From assembly GCF_014119005.1 (NCBI RefSeq), contig NZ_JACGYX010000003.1, positions 124,001-188,000 of the forward strand: 64,000 nucleotides of DNA, given 5' to 3'. The notes below the pieces were generated by a model that was given only the letters and a program-made list of their open reading frames with translations, made no database searches and was not told the DNA's origin. The stretch's first letter is position 1, and the number at the start of each line of letters is the position of its first letter. Below, one piece after another: positions 9,168 through 17,969 of this stretch. This DNA comes from Psychrobacter sp. GP33 (lineage in GTDB: Bacteria > Pseudomonadota > Gammaproteobacteria > Pseudomonadales > Moraxellaceae). The translations under genes were made by a program, and so were the position numbers.

Positions 9168-10016
9168 TTAGGTAGTAAGACCCAATGCTTCTACTAAGCG
9201 CTTATTTGGTTCAACCTTATTCATGCTATAAAAGTGCATGGCAGGAACACCTTCATGGATCAAACGCTCGCATAAGCGATAAACGATATCAAAGCCAAAT
9301 TCACGGATGGCACGACGATCATCACCGAAGTCAGCAAGCTGCTTACGCACATAACGTGGAATATCAGCGCCACAACTATCAGCAAAGCGTATCAGATTGC
9401 TAGAATTGGTAATCGGCATAATGCCAGCAACTAAAGGTTGGGCAACCGTATCGATACCGCGTTTTTCTAAGCTATCACGCAAGTACAGATAACTGTCTGC
9501 ATTATAAAAAAACTGAGTAATCGAGGCATTAGCACCCGCTTTATATTTATTAACCAAGTTGTCGACATCAGACTCGAAGCTCCGCGCTTGAGGGTGCATT
9601 TCAGGGTAGGCGGCCACTTCGATACGGAAGTGATCTCCTGAGTGCTCACGGATAAACCTTACCAAATCTACTGCAAATGGTAGCTCACCCATACCAACTT
9701 GACCTGACGGTAAGTCACCACGAAGTGCAACAAGGCGCTTGATACCTAAGCTTTTATAATGATCAAGCAACCCCGCGATTTCGACTTTATCATCACCGAT
9801 ACAAGACATGTGCGGCGCGATATCAGTATCACCGCGCGCGCATAACGCCTGCACGATATCTAAAGTGCGACTGCGTGTTGAGCCTCCAGCACCATAAGTC
9901 ACTGAAAAATAAGCTGGTGACAAATGGTTTAGCTCATCATAAGTACTGAGTAGTTTTTCATGTCCTTGCTCAGATTTGGCAGGGAAAAACTCAAAAGAAA
10001 AAGCGGGCTTACTCAC
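9168..10016 (-). CDS. metF: Methylenetetrahydrofolate reductase
   Basis: A 282-residue flavoenzyme that reduces 5,10-methylene-THF to 5-methyl-THF, the methyl donor for methionine synthesis. The length fits bacterial MetF (about 290). Visible hallmarks are FSFEFFPAKSEQG at the N-terminus, FSVTYGAGGSTRSRT, ALRGDLP, and ASITQFFYNADSYL, with PLVAGIMPITNSSNL in the C-terminal half. It starts 23 bases after the ahcY stop, so the two are co-transcribed. SAH recycling and methyl supply for homocysteine are thereby linked, and both should come under the riboswitch upstream of ahcY. Confidence 0.95.
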   Translation of the reverse strand: MSKPAFSFEFFPAKSEQGHEKLLSTYDELNHLSPAYFSVTYGAGGSTRSRTLDIVQALCARGDTDIAPHMSCIGDDKVEIAGLLDHYKSLGIKRLVALRGDLPSGQVGMGELPFAVDLVRFIREHSGDHFRIEVAAYPEMHPQARSFESDVDNLVNKYKAGANASITQFFYNADSYLYLRDSLEKRGIDTVAQPLVAGIMPITNSSNLIRFADSCGADIPRYVRKQLADFGDDRRAIREFGFDIVYRLCERLIHEGVPAMHFYSMNKVEPNKRLVEALGLTT

Positions 10017-10039
10017 AGTCGTGCTCCTCAGTACTACTA

Positions 10040-11464
10040 TTAGTATTTATAAGCGTCAGGCTTGAACGGACCTTCAACTGGCACGCCTAGGTATTCAGCT
10101 TGTTTTTCAGTCAGTTTTGTTAGCGTACCATTAAAACCAGCAACCATTGCTGCAGCGACTTCTTCGTCTAACTTCTTTGGCAACACTCTAACGTATAGGT
10201 TTTCAGTACGCTTATCAGCTGGCAAATCCGCGAACTTTTCTTCGAACAGATACATTTGCGCCAATACTTGGTTAGCAAATGAGCCATCCATCACGCGTGA
10301 TGGATGACCAGTAGCGTTGCCTAAGTTTACTAAGCGACCTTCAGCTAATAAAATGAGGTAATCGCTCACGTCATCAGAACGGAAAATTTGATGCACTTGC
10401 GGCTTAACTTCTTCCCAGCGCCAGTTATCACGCATAAACTGAGTGTCAATCTCGGTATCAAAGTGACCGATATTACACACCACAGCGCCTTTTTTTAGCG
10501 CAGCTAGCATGTGTTTGTCACAAACATGATAGTTACCAGTAGTGGTGACAATCATGTCAGTGTCATCTAACAGGCGAGTATTGATGCCTTCTGCACCGCC
10601 CGTATTGTCGCCATTAATGTACGGTGATAATACTTCGTAGCCGTCCATACAAGCCTGCATCGCACAGATAGGATCAACTTCTGAAACCCGAACAATCATG
10701 CCTTCTTGACGTAAGCTTTGTGCTGAGCCTTTACCCACATCGCCATAACCGATAACAAGGGCGCGACGACCGGCAAGGAACATGTCCGTACCGCGTTTGA
10801 TCGCGTCATTTAAGCTATGACGGCAGCCGTATTTATTGTCATTTTTAGACTTAGTCACCGCGTCATTAACGTTGATAGCAGGTACTTTTAATGTGCCTTT
10901 ATTTAACATCTCAATTAAACGGTGCACGCCAGTAGTGGTTTCTTCTGAGATACCATGCATGTTATCGAGTAAATGAGCATAATCATTATGAATCAATGCG
11001 GTTAAGTCACCACCATCATCCAAGATTAAGTTGGCATCCCAAAGCTGACCAGATTCTTCGCCACCAACATGTATTTGCTGACGTAAGCACCATTCGTACT
11101 CTGCGTCCGTTTCACCTTTCCAAGCAAATACAGGAATACCGGCAGCAGCAATCGCAGCTGCAGCATGGTCTTGAGTTGAGAAAATATTACATGAAGTCCA
11201 GCGTACTTCAGCACCAAGCGCGACTAAAGTCTCGATAAGTACGGCAGTCTGAATCGTCATATGAATACAGCCGACGATTTTTGCGCCTTGCAAAGGTTGT
11301 GCTGCTTCATAGCGACGACGCAAGCCCATTAAGGCAGGCATTTCGGCTTCAGCAAGAGTGATTTCACGGCGACCATAATCGGCTAAGCTAATGTCAGCGA
11401 CTTTATAATCTGTGAAAGCGGGATTGATCGTATGGGCAGAGGGGGCTTTAGACACTGCGTCCAT
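10040..11464 (-). CDS. ahcY: Adenosylhomocysteinase (SAH hydrolase)
   Basis: A 474-residue cytoplasmic NAD-dependent enzyme that splits S-adenosylhomocysteine into adenosine and homocysteine, relieving product inhibition of methyltransferases. The family motifs are plain: [33 protein letters not shown], the NAD-binding [14 protein letters not shown], and the C-terminal PFKPDAYKY ending expected for SAHases. TAGGAG lies before the ATG at 11464. It is the first gene of an ahcY-metF operon. The 190-base leader carries a strong SAH riboswitch candidate, so expression should rise with SAH. Confidence 0.97.
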   Translation of the reverse strand: MDAVSKAPSAHTINPAFTDYKVADISLADYGRREITLAEAEMPALMGLRRRYEAAQPLQGAKIVGCIHMTIQTAVLIETLVALGAEVRWTSCNIFSTQDHAAAAIAAAGIPVFAWKGETDAEYEWCLRQQIHVGGEESGQLWDANLILDDGGDLTALIHNDYAHLLDNMHGISEETTTGVHRLIEMLNKGTLKVPAINVNDAVTKSKNDNKYGCRHSLNDAIKRGTDMFLAGRRALVIGYGDVGKGSAQSLRQEGMIVRVSEVDPICAMQACMDGYEVLSPYINGDNTGGAEGINTRLLDDTDMIVTTTGNYHVCDKHMLAALKKGAVVCNIGHFDTEIDTQFMRDNWRWEEVKPQVHQIFRSDDVSDYLILLAEGRLVNLGNATGHPSRVMDGSFANQVLAQMYLFEEKFADLPADKRTENLYVRVLPKKLDEEVAAAMVAGFNGTLTKLTEKQAEYLGVPVEGPFKPDAYKY

Positions 11465-11512
11465 AATATGCTCCTATCAGTGATAAATTTATGATAAAAA
11501 GAATAATAACGC

Positions 11513-11656
11513 AGGTGCCGTTGTTTGCCCTGTCAATAATCAGCACCAATTAGTATTGTGATTATTCAACAGTTACCGAGCCTAACATAAAGAATAAATA
11601 GTAAGATTTAAATATAAACCAGACTATTGATATTTATGGTGCAACACCTCTCGGAG
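11513..11656 (-). promoter_or_regulatory. S-adenosylhomocysteine (SAH) riboswitch upstream of ahcY
   Basis: Read on the minus strand, CCGAG (11654-11650) pairs with CTCGG (11580-11576) as P1, next to AGGTGTTGCACC, which resembles the conserved core of the SAH riboswitch family, and AGGCTCGG on the 3' side. AGGTGTT (11649-11643) can pair with GGCACCT (11519-11513) as the pseudoknot, with two G-U pairs. The P2 arm is long and internally paired (CATAAA/TTTATG and AATAGT/ACTATT). The P4 region is a long hairpin with AATAATCA/TGATTATT and CTGT/ACAG. Its place directly before ahcY is the classic context. Known members of the family turn expression on when SAH binds. I could not run a covariance model. 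Confidence 0.8.
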
Positions 11657-11781
11657 GTCGTTATTGTAAAGGATGATGAGTAATTTGTCACCTATTGGCT
11701 TAGATAAATAATGAAGATAAATAATATGTTATTAAACACTATAGCGCGGTTTTAAAAGACTTGTTCTTAATGCTGGGCAAT

Positions 11782-11813
11782 AAAAAAGGTCACCAATTAA
11801 TGATGACCTTTTT
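11782..11813 (-). terminator. Rho-independent terminator of the BtuB-like receptor gene
   Basis: GGTCA and TGACC, extended by A and T runs on both sides, form a stem around an 11-base loop. The hairpin lies about 35 bases past the stop of the leftward TonB receptor gene. The A/T flanks would make it work in either direction. Confidence 0.8.
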
Positions 11814-11846
11814 ATTTATTTGAACTTTAAGAAATATTAAATAAGC

Positions 11847-13742
11847 TTAGAACCAGCTATAGGTGAGTGAGGTGAAGAAGTTTGTGCCGTCAGTATCATA
11901 ACCTGGCGTTGTTATATATTTTTTATTAGCAATGTTGTTCAGTCTTGCGGTCATAGACAAGTTATCGCTCAACTGATAATTACCGCTGATGTTAAATAAG
12001 CCGTAACTATCGACAGATTGCGCGTCGGTATTGGCAATACCACTATAGTAATCATCCACATATTGATATTCAGCGCGAAGATCTAGGCTTGGTAAGCGGT
12101 AACCTGCATATACTAATCCTTTGTGCTCAGGACGATAAGGTAAAGAGTTGCCATTATAATCATCTGCTCTACTGCTATAGTCGCTATTATCTTTGGCGCG
12201 TTGATAATCATAGCTACCGCCGAATAAATAATTATCTAGCACCCAATCTGAAGTTAGCGATATACCATTAATTTTGGCATCATTTATGTTTAGAGTTTGG
12301 TAAGTGGGCGCAGGAGAGGCGATCAAGTCATCGACTTTATTATGATAGCCTGTAAGTCGGGTAGTTTGGAATAAAGTGTTGTATTCCATAAACGCTTCAT
12401 AGTTGTCACTGGTTTCAGGCTTTAAATCAGGGTCACCACTAAAACCTGGATAGATATCGTTAAAAGTAGGAGCACGGAAGCCCTTAGCATAACTGGCACC
12501 TAGTCTAAAATTTGGGTTTAGGTGATAAGCTCCGCCTAGATTATATGTAGTTTTATTGCCATATTGAGAGTTGTCATCAAAGCGCAGATTTGCTTGGGCG
12601 TCAAATTGATTGTTCGCCAATACGTAACCTAAAAATGCACTTTTCACATTACGGTCATCGATACTGTAAGCGGAGCTATCGAGGCCTTGATTGAGATACT
12701 CTAATCCATAAATCCCTTGACCTACAGGCAATTTATGCTGACCAATAAGGCTGATTTGGTCTTGCTTAGTATTATAAATGCTTTGGTAAACTAGGTTGTC
12801 TGATTTATCAATGGAGTGACCATATTGTAGTTTGAGTGAGGATCCGGGTAAATAACGCCAGTCAACAAACGCTTGCGCCGCGCCATTTTCTTGGTCAGCT
12901 TGGGCGTCTTTAAAGTTGCCGTCATCAAAGTTGGTATTGGATTTACTATAAAGCGCACTGGCACCAGCAAGCCACTGCTCATTGATACGTTGATTTAAGG
13001 CAATGCTAAAATTATTGCTGCTAAACCCATCATTGTCTTTATTGTATTTACTAGTATTCGGCAAAGTGGCATTAAAGCCTTTAATTTGATTGCGACTTGC
13101 CCCAAGGCTGATAGTTGTGCCCGTATCGTTGGTGAACTGAGCACTGGTTCCATAAGTATATTGATCATGCGAGCCTGCACCTAAAGTCACAGAAGCGCCA
13201 CTTTTTTTGACATTATTGCCTTTAGTAAATATCTGAATCACGCCGCCCATGGCATCTGCACCATAAATACTAGAGCCGGATGCGCCATATAAAATCTCGA
13301 TACGGTCGATTTGATCAGCTGGTAACAGATTAAGTGCAGCGCCACCCAGACTCGCTGAACTATAACGAATACCATCGATGAGTACCAAGATTTGCTTACT
13401 GTCATAACCACGAAGATAAAAGTTATTGGCTGTTCCCATGCCGCCATTAGAGTAATGGCTAAACCCAGGCTGGCGTGTAACAATTTCAAGCGCGCTTTGA
13501 CCTTGATAACGCTTTAGTTCTTGTTCATCAATCACGCGCGCTTGCGCGATGGTATTACTAAGTTTAGTCGGCGTACGCGTGGCAGTCACCACGATTTTAT
13601 CAAGCTCAACTTGCGGTAGCTCGTTATCGTCAGCGACCGTTACATCAGTCGTGGCAGCGGTAACGTTAACGGCAAATACACCAAGAGCACTTAAAATACA
13701 CAACCGAAGAGAGGTGGTTGAAGATGAGCGTGATAAAACCAT
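11847..13742 (-). CDS. TonB-dependent outer membrane receptor, BtuB-like
   Basis: A 631-residue outer membrane beta-barrel transporter. The start is placed at the ATG at 13742 because it directly precedes a signal peptide (MVLSRSSSTTSLRLCILSAL, cleaved near VTA-ATT) and has GGAAT upstream; the open frame extends 24 codons further. After it come a TonB-box-like DKIVVTATR, the plug domain (RGYDSKQILVLIDGIRYSS, RIEILYGASGSSIYGADAMGGVIQIFTK) and 22-strand barrel sequence ending in aromatic YSWF. The plug is close to BtuB, the vitamin B12 receptor, but the substrate is inferred: no cobalamin riboswitch is visible upstream and no B12 transport genes adjoin it. It has its own terminator. Confidence 0.85.
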   Translation of the reverse strand: MVLSRSSSTTSLRLCILSALGVFAVNVTAATTDVTVADDNELPQVELDKIVVTATRTPTKLSNTIAQARVIDEQELKRYQGQSALEIVTRQPGFSHYSNGGMGTANNFYLRGYDSKQILVLIDGIRYSSASLGGAALNLLPADQIDRIEILYGASGSSIYGADAMGGVIQIFTKGNNVKKSGASVTLGAGSHDQYTYGTSAQFTNDTGTTISLGASRNQIKGFNATLPNTSKYNKDNDGFSSNNFSIALNQRINEQWLAGASALYSKSNTNFDDGNFKDAQADQENGAAQAFVDWRYLPGSSLKLQYGHSIDKSDNLVYQSIYNTKQDQISLIGQHKLPVGQGIYGLEYLNQGLDSSAYSIDDRNVKSAFLGYVLANNQFDAQANLRFDDNSQYGNKTTYNLGGAYHLNPNFRLGASYAKGFRAPTFNDIYPGFSGDPDLKPETSDNYEAFMEYNTLFQTTRLTGYHNKVDDLIASPAPTYQTLNINDAKINGISLTSDWVLDNYLFGGSYDYQRAKDNSDYSSRADDYNGNSLPYRPEHKGLVYAGYRLPSLDLRAEYQYVDDYYSGIANTDAQSVDSYGLFNISGNYQLSDNLSMTARLNNIANKKYITTPGYDTDGTNFFTSLTYSWF

Positions 13743-14012
13743 AATGAATTCCAAAGTCAAAAAGCAAAAGTTACAATAGCAAATCTTTAAGTAATTAAAA
13801 GTTACAAGAAACACTAAATAAATTACATGCGCTTATTATCTATAAAAGTAACGGCTTTATAAACCATTTTAAGCTAACGTTTATTCAGTATAAGCTGAAC
13901 TGTATTCATGTTATGGCGTTATGACTAATACACTATTATGGATATCGGATTATGCTTCTTAGGAGTCAATATCAAGTAGCATATTGCAAACAATAGGAAC
14001 ATTTTTATTGCG

Positions 14013-16001
14013 ATGATAATCCTTTACCATAGCTGTTTAATCGTGCGGTCTATTTTCTCTAATACGAAGAGGTTTGTTTTGTTTATTAAGCGTCACCTAA
14101 GTTCATTCAGCATCTTTTTACGGCTTATATCGCAATTGCGCTTGGTGTCGAGTGTATTGCTAACATTTATCATGGCGCTATTTTTAAGCTTATTGATATT
14201 AATCATACCTAAGTCAGCATTGGCAGTTGAAGCAAGTGTTCTTGGTATTGGGGGTGGCAGTAGTGAGGAAGCTGTGAGCGAGCCGGTGCCTGATGCATTC
14301 GGACGCGATTCGCCACGCCATACGGTACAAGGGTTTATCAGTGCCTTGGGTGATAATGACTATTTGTTAGCAAGTAATTATTTAAATTTATCAAAATCTG
14401 AAAATCCCACTACAGTTGTGCGCCAGTTTAAGCAAGCACTGGATGCAGGGGGGCGCTTTCAGTCAGAGTTACAGATTAATAATACGCTAGAGGGCAACTT
14501 AACCGATCAGCTACCGCCAAGCCAAGAGAAGGTTGGCAGTATTAAAATTAATGATAAAGATGTGCCTTTACTGCTGGAACGCGTCGTTGCTAAAGATGGT
14601 GAACAGTATTGGCAGTTTTCTCGCGAAACGCTAAATTCTATTCCAGAAGTCATTGAGGATACTAAGCCCACCTTAATCTCGCGTTATACCTTGGATGGAT
14701 TTGAAGATAAAAAGCTGTTTGGCTATCAAATTACTGATTTAATCGCTGCAGTCGCCATTACCATTGGTAGCTTTGTGTTGACCTATATTTTGGTTTGGTT
14801 GTGGTATCACTTATTGAATATCATTTATCCACGCTTACGCAGAGAGCCGCTTGGCTTGCCTGATAAGGTCATCTTGCCACTTTCTGTGGTCATTATGGCA
14901 CTGATGCTATCCGAGATTATGGTGTATTTTGGGGTATCGGTCACGCTACGCGAACCTGTTAATCGCTTTACTGAAATTGCCTCGTGGCTGGCGCTGACAT
15001 GGCTATTGCTACGAGTCATCGACGCTATCTTTACTCGTGCGGTCAATCTCAGCTATAAAAAGAACTATACTGAGCGAGTATCTATTTTAGGATTGCTGCG
15101 CAAAATCGTCAAAGCGCTGCTGTTAATATTTGCCATTATTGTCATTTTTGGTAATTTGGGTTTTGATCTGACGACTGGTATTGCCGCATTAGGTGTTGGT
15201 GGTTTAGCGCTGGCATTGGGGGCACAAAAGACCATCGAGAACTTGGTCGGTAGTGTGGTTGTGGTAGCCGATTCACCAGTACGAATAGGTGACTATTGTA
15301 AGTTTGGGACATATGAAGGAACAGTAGTCGATATTGGTATTCGTTCTTCGCGTGTGCGTACGCTTAACCGGACGATAGTAACCGTACCAAATGGTGACTT
15401 TTCATCCATGCAAATTGAAAACTTTACCTCACGCGATATGTTCCACTTTTTGCATTACTTGTATATTAAGCGTAATGCTGATATCGATGTGGTCTTTAAA
15501 ATGGTTGAAGCGCTAAATAAATTTTTAGACACGCATAAATTGACCAATCAAGAATGGAATCAGGCGAATATCTCAGAGCTGCGCCAAGATTGTTATGTCA
15601 TACAATTGCGCGCTTATGTGAATGCTGTTGATGCCACCGAATTTTATGGCAAACAAGATACCTTATTGATTGATGTTTTATCTCTGGTGAATAAATATGA
15701 TGTTGAACATGCGTTGCCGACGCAGCAGCTTATCATGGAGCAAAATGAGCATATAGACGTGCAAAAAAATGCTATAGAAGAAGTAATAGAAAACGATGAT
15801 ATAGAAGAGTTTAAAACAGAGGATGATTTCGAGAATCTTAATAATGATAGCAGGGTTGATTTAAGCAAAGAACCTACACATACTGCTGAAAGCCCCAATC
15901 CTACTGAAACTAATAATAAAAAATCGATTATGGGTCGTGAGTTTAAATATATCAAACAAGGCTTTCGTTTTCCTAAAATGAAAAATCATAAGTCTCATTA
16001 A
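14013..16001 (+). CDS. Large mechanosensitive channel of the MscS family
   Basis: A 662-residue inner-membrane protein. An N-terminal hydrophobic segment (about 45-70) is followed by a periplasmic region of about 150 residues with no family I recognise. Membrane helices follow from about 240, with the MscS pore helix LTTGIAALGVGGLALALGAQKTIENL and the beta domain (RIGDYCKFGTYEGTVVDIGIRSSRVRTLNRTIVTVPN). The C-terminus is a long acidic tail (about 590-650) absent from small MscS. These channels open under membrane tension and release solutes after osmotic downshift. AGGA stands 15 bases from the ATG, so the start is uncertain; an internal ATG at 14172 is possible. Confidence 0.88.
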   Translation: MIILYHSCLIVRSIFSNTKRFVLFIKRHLSSFSIFLRLISQLRLVSSVLLTFIMALFLSLLILIIPKSALAVEASVLGIGGGSSEEAVSEPVPDAFGRDSPRHTVQGFISALGDNDYLLASNYLNLSKSENPTTVVRQFKQALDAGGRFQSELQINNTLEGNLTDQLPPSQEKVGSIKINDKDVPLLLERVVAKDGEQYWQFSRETLNSIPEVIEDTKPTLISRYTLDGFEDKKLFGYQITDLIAAVAITIGSFVLTYILVWLWYHLLNIIYPRLRREPLGLPDKVILPLSVVIMALMLSEIMVYFGVSVTLREPVNRFTEIASWLALTWLLLRVIDAIFTRAVNLSYKKNYTERVSILGLLRKIVKALLLIFAIIVIFGNLGFDLTTGIAALGVGGLALALGAQKTIENLVGSVVVVADSPVRIGDYCKFGTYEGTVVDIGIRSSRVRTLNRTIVTVPNGDFSSMQIENFTSRDMFHFLHYLYIKRNADIDVVFKMVEALNKFLDTHKLTNQEWNQANISELRQDCYVIQLRAYVNAVDATEFYGKQDTLLIDVLSLVNKYDVEHALPTQQLIMEQNEHIDVQKNAIEEVIENDDIEEFKTEDDFENLNNDSRVDLSKEPTHTAESPNPTETNNKKSIMGREFKYIKQGFRFPKMKNHKSH

Positions 16002-16063
16002 GGATTGTGTGTACATCGTATCTAACGATGCGCTGGTATAAAACATTAAGATTGAACAGACGT

Positions 16064-16097
16064 AAAAAAAGGACTGCATAAGCACAGTCCTTTTTTT
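16064..16097. terminator. Bidirectional terminator between the MscS gene and the Smr gene
   Basis: GGACTG and CAGTCC, extended by A7 and T7, form a stem around a short loop. It lies between two convergent genes, 62 bases after the channel gene and 30 bases after the leftward Smr gene, and has a U-tract on both strands. Confidence 0.9.
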
Positions 16098-16126
16098 ATG
16101 GCAAAATAATATCAAATACTTTTTAT

Positions 16127-16858
16127 TTATTCAGCATCGGTCTTGTTCTTTTTGAGCAATACCAATACCGCGCCATTGCCGCCATCTTTTGGTGGAGCTG
16201 AGCAAAATGCCAGTACTTCTGGCAGTTGGCGCAACCAGCCATTAACACAGGTTTTTAGAATAGCTTCACTACCTTTGCCGTGGACGATTTTCACTGAGGT
16301 TTCATTATTTTGTTTAGCTTGGCTGAGCAACTGCGTCATTGCCACGCGTGCCTCTTCAATAGTGCAACCATGAATATCAACGGCATCATACCAACGTAAT
16401 TTACCTTGTTTTAACTGTGTAAATATTTTGTTTTGCAGCGTTGGGTTTTTATAAGATAAATAAGCTTCACCCGCAACCGGATTTAGTAACGCCTGCATGT
16501 CTGACAGCCCAGCGCCTAAGTCCGCAGCATCACTGCCTTGCGCCGCTGCACGTTTTGATAACGTTGCGGCATCAGGCTTACTGCCTTTTTTAGCACCAGC
16601 AGGTGAGCGGACATTTTTGTCATCAAGCTGATTAACGCCATGCATCGCTTGCATAAACAATACTTTGTCATCATCAACGTGCTCAGAATCGAGCTGCTTT
16701 ACCGTTTTCTTAACTTGTTTTTGAGTCAGTAAAGAGACCGGCTCCGTCGGCTTTCCGTTGTCGCCATCAGGTGCAGTAGTATCACGACCTTTGCTCAGTT
16801 GACCTTTTAGCTCTTTGAGTTGGTCTTGCATTTCTTGTGAAAATAGAGAATTTGCCAT
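16127..16858 (-). CDS. Smr-domain protein, SmrB-like
   Basis: A 243-residue protein whose C-terminal 80 residues form an Smr domain: VDIHGCTIEEAR, VKIVHGKGSEAILK and APPKDGGNGAVLVLL. This ending closely resembles E. coli SmrB (YfcN), an endonuclease that cuts mRNA between collided ribosomes; the DxH and HGxG motifs needed for cleavage are present. The N-terminal 150 residues are charged and low in complexity, and longer than in SmrB (183 residues in total). It lies 71 bases after trpC on the same strand and may be read through from the trp genes. The collision-sensing role is carried over from the family, not shown here. Confidence 0.82.
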   Translation of the reverse strand: MANSLFSQEMQDQLKELKGQLSKGRDTTAPDGDNGKPTEPVSLLTQKQVKKTVKQLDSEHVDDDKVLFMQAMHGVNQLDDKNVRSPAGAKKGSKPDAATLSKRAAAQGSDAADLGAGLSDMQALLNPVAGEAYLSYKNPTLQNKIFTQLKQGKLRWYDAVDIHGCTIEEARVAMTQLLSQAKQNNETSVKIVHGKGSEAILKTCVNGWLRQLPEVLAFCSAPPKDGGNGAVLVLLKKNKTDAE

Positions 16859-16929
16859 AAAAGTGAACGCATCTGTTTAATGAATGAATAGGTAAGAATG
16901 GTTAAATAAGTACTGCTGTATTCGTTACT

Positions 16930-17826
16930 TTACGCGCTCAACGAGACGCTCGCAAGTAAGGATTGTAACGCTTGTCCTGGATGCTCTGTCTTCATAAACT
17001 GCTCACCAATTAAAAAGTGCTGGATATCATGGCGCAGCATTAATTCAATATCGTCTGCGCTATGAATACCACTTTCAGTGACAATTAGCGGCTTTAATAA
17101 AGGTTCTTTATTATCAGCATGGTCATTATTATTATCGGTAACTAATGCTTGCAGTAATATATTTTTTAAATCTAGGGTGGTTTGCAGATCCACCTCAAAA
17201 GTGTTTAGATTGCGATTATTAATACCATAAATATTATGGTCTGAGCGCGGCAGCTTTAGTGCGCGTGCCAATTCTCCAGCAGTATGCACTTCAATCAATA
17301 CATCCATACCTAGCTTGATACTCAATGCGTGTAACTCGTGCACTTGCGCATCATCAAGACACGCCATAATCAGCAAAATACAGTCCGCGCCTAGCAAGTA
17401 TGATTGATAAATTTGATAGACATCAATCATAAAATCTTTGCGCAAGACAGGCAGCTGACAGGCAGCACGTGCTTGCACGAGATAACTGTTATTGCCCTTA
17501 AAGTAATCACGGTCGGTTAACACGGATAGGCAACTGGCACCCGCTTGCTCATATTGTGCGGCAAATTCGCTTGGCTGGAAGTTATGATTGATAATGCCTT
17601 TAGAGGGAGAAGCTTGTTTAATTTCAGCGATAATGCCGATACCTTTGCCCATGTTTGCCGCTCGTAAGGCGTTGGCAAAGCCGCGACGATGACGAGTATC
17701 AGCAGCAACTTGGGCTTGCAGCTCGGCAAGCGATACCTCGTTAATAGCGGCGCGAATTTCTTCGTGTTTAGTGGCGACAATACGTTGTAATACTGAGGGA
17801 ATGGCAGAATCTGAAGTGGCAGTCAT
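16930..17826 (-). CDS. trpC: Indole-3-glycerol-phosphate synthase
   Basis: A 298-residue cytoplasmic TIM-barrel enzyme that closes the indole ring, turning CdRP into indole-3-glycerol phosphate in tryptophan synthesis. Motifs seen are IAEIKQASPSKGII near residue 65, LPVLRKDFMIDVYQ, INNRNLNTFEVDL, and the phosphate-binding VTESGIHSADDI, then FLIGEQFMK. It is slightly longer than usual (about 265) because of an Asn/Asp-rich insert (VTDNNNDHADNKEP) before the last strands. It is the third gene of a trpG-trpD-trpC cluster, 143 bases after trpD. It is not fused to trpF. Confidence 0.95.
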   Translation of the reverse strand: MTATSDSAIPSVLQRIVATKHEEIRAAINEVSLAELQAQVAADTRHRRGFANALRAANMGKGIGIIAEIKQASPSKGIINHNFQPSEFAAQYEQAGASCLSVLTDRDYFKGNNSYLVQARAACQLPVLRKDFMIDVYQIYQSYLLGADCILLIMACLDDAQVHELHALSIKLGMDVLIEVHTAGELARALKLPRSDHNIYGINNRNLNTFEVDLQTTLDLKNILLQALVTDNNNDHADNKEPLLKPLIVTESGIHSADDIELMLRHDIQHFLIGEQFMKTEHPGQALQSLLASVSLSA

Positions 17827-17969
17827 GGTGATATCCGTATACTTATAAGTGTTATAAAGCTCAATTGAAGTTATTTCTTACATTAAAATAGTTATTTAAA
17901 GTATTACCATTGTTTAAAGTAAGGCGGCTGTTTAAAATTAGATAACCCATCAAAACAACCGTTTAAAAG

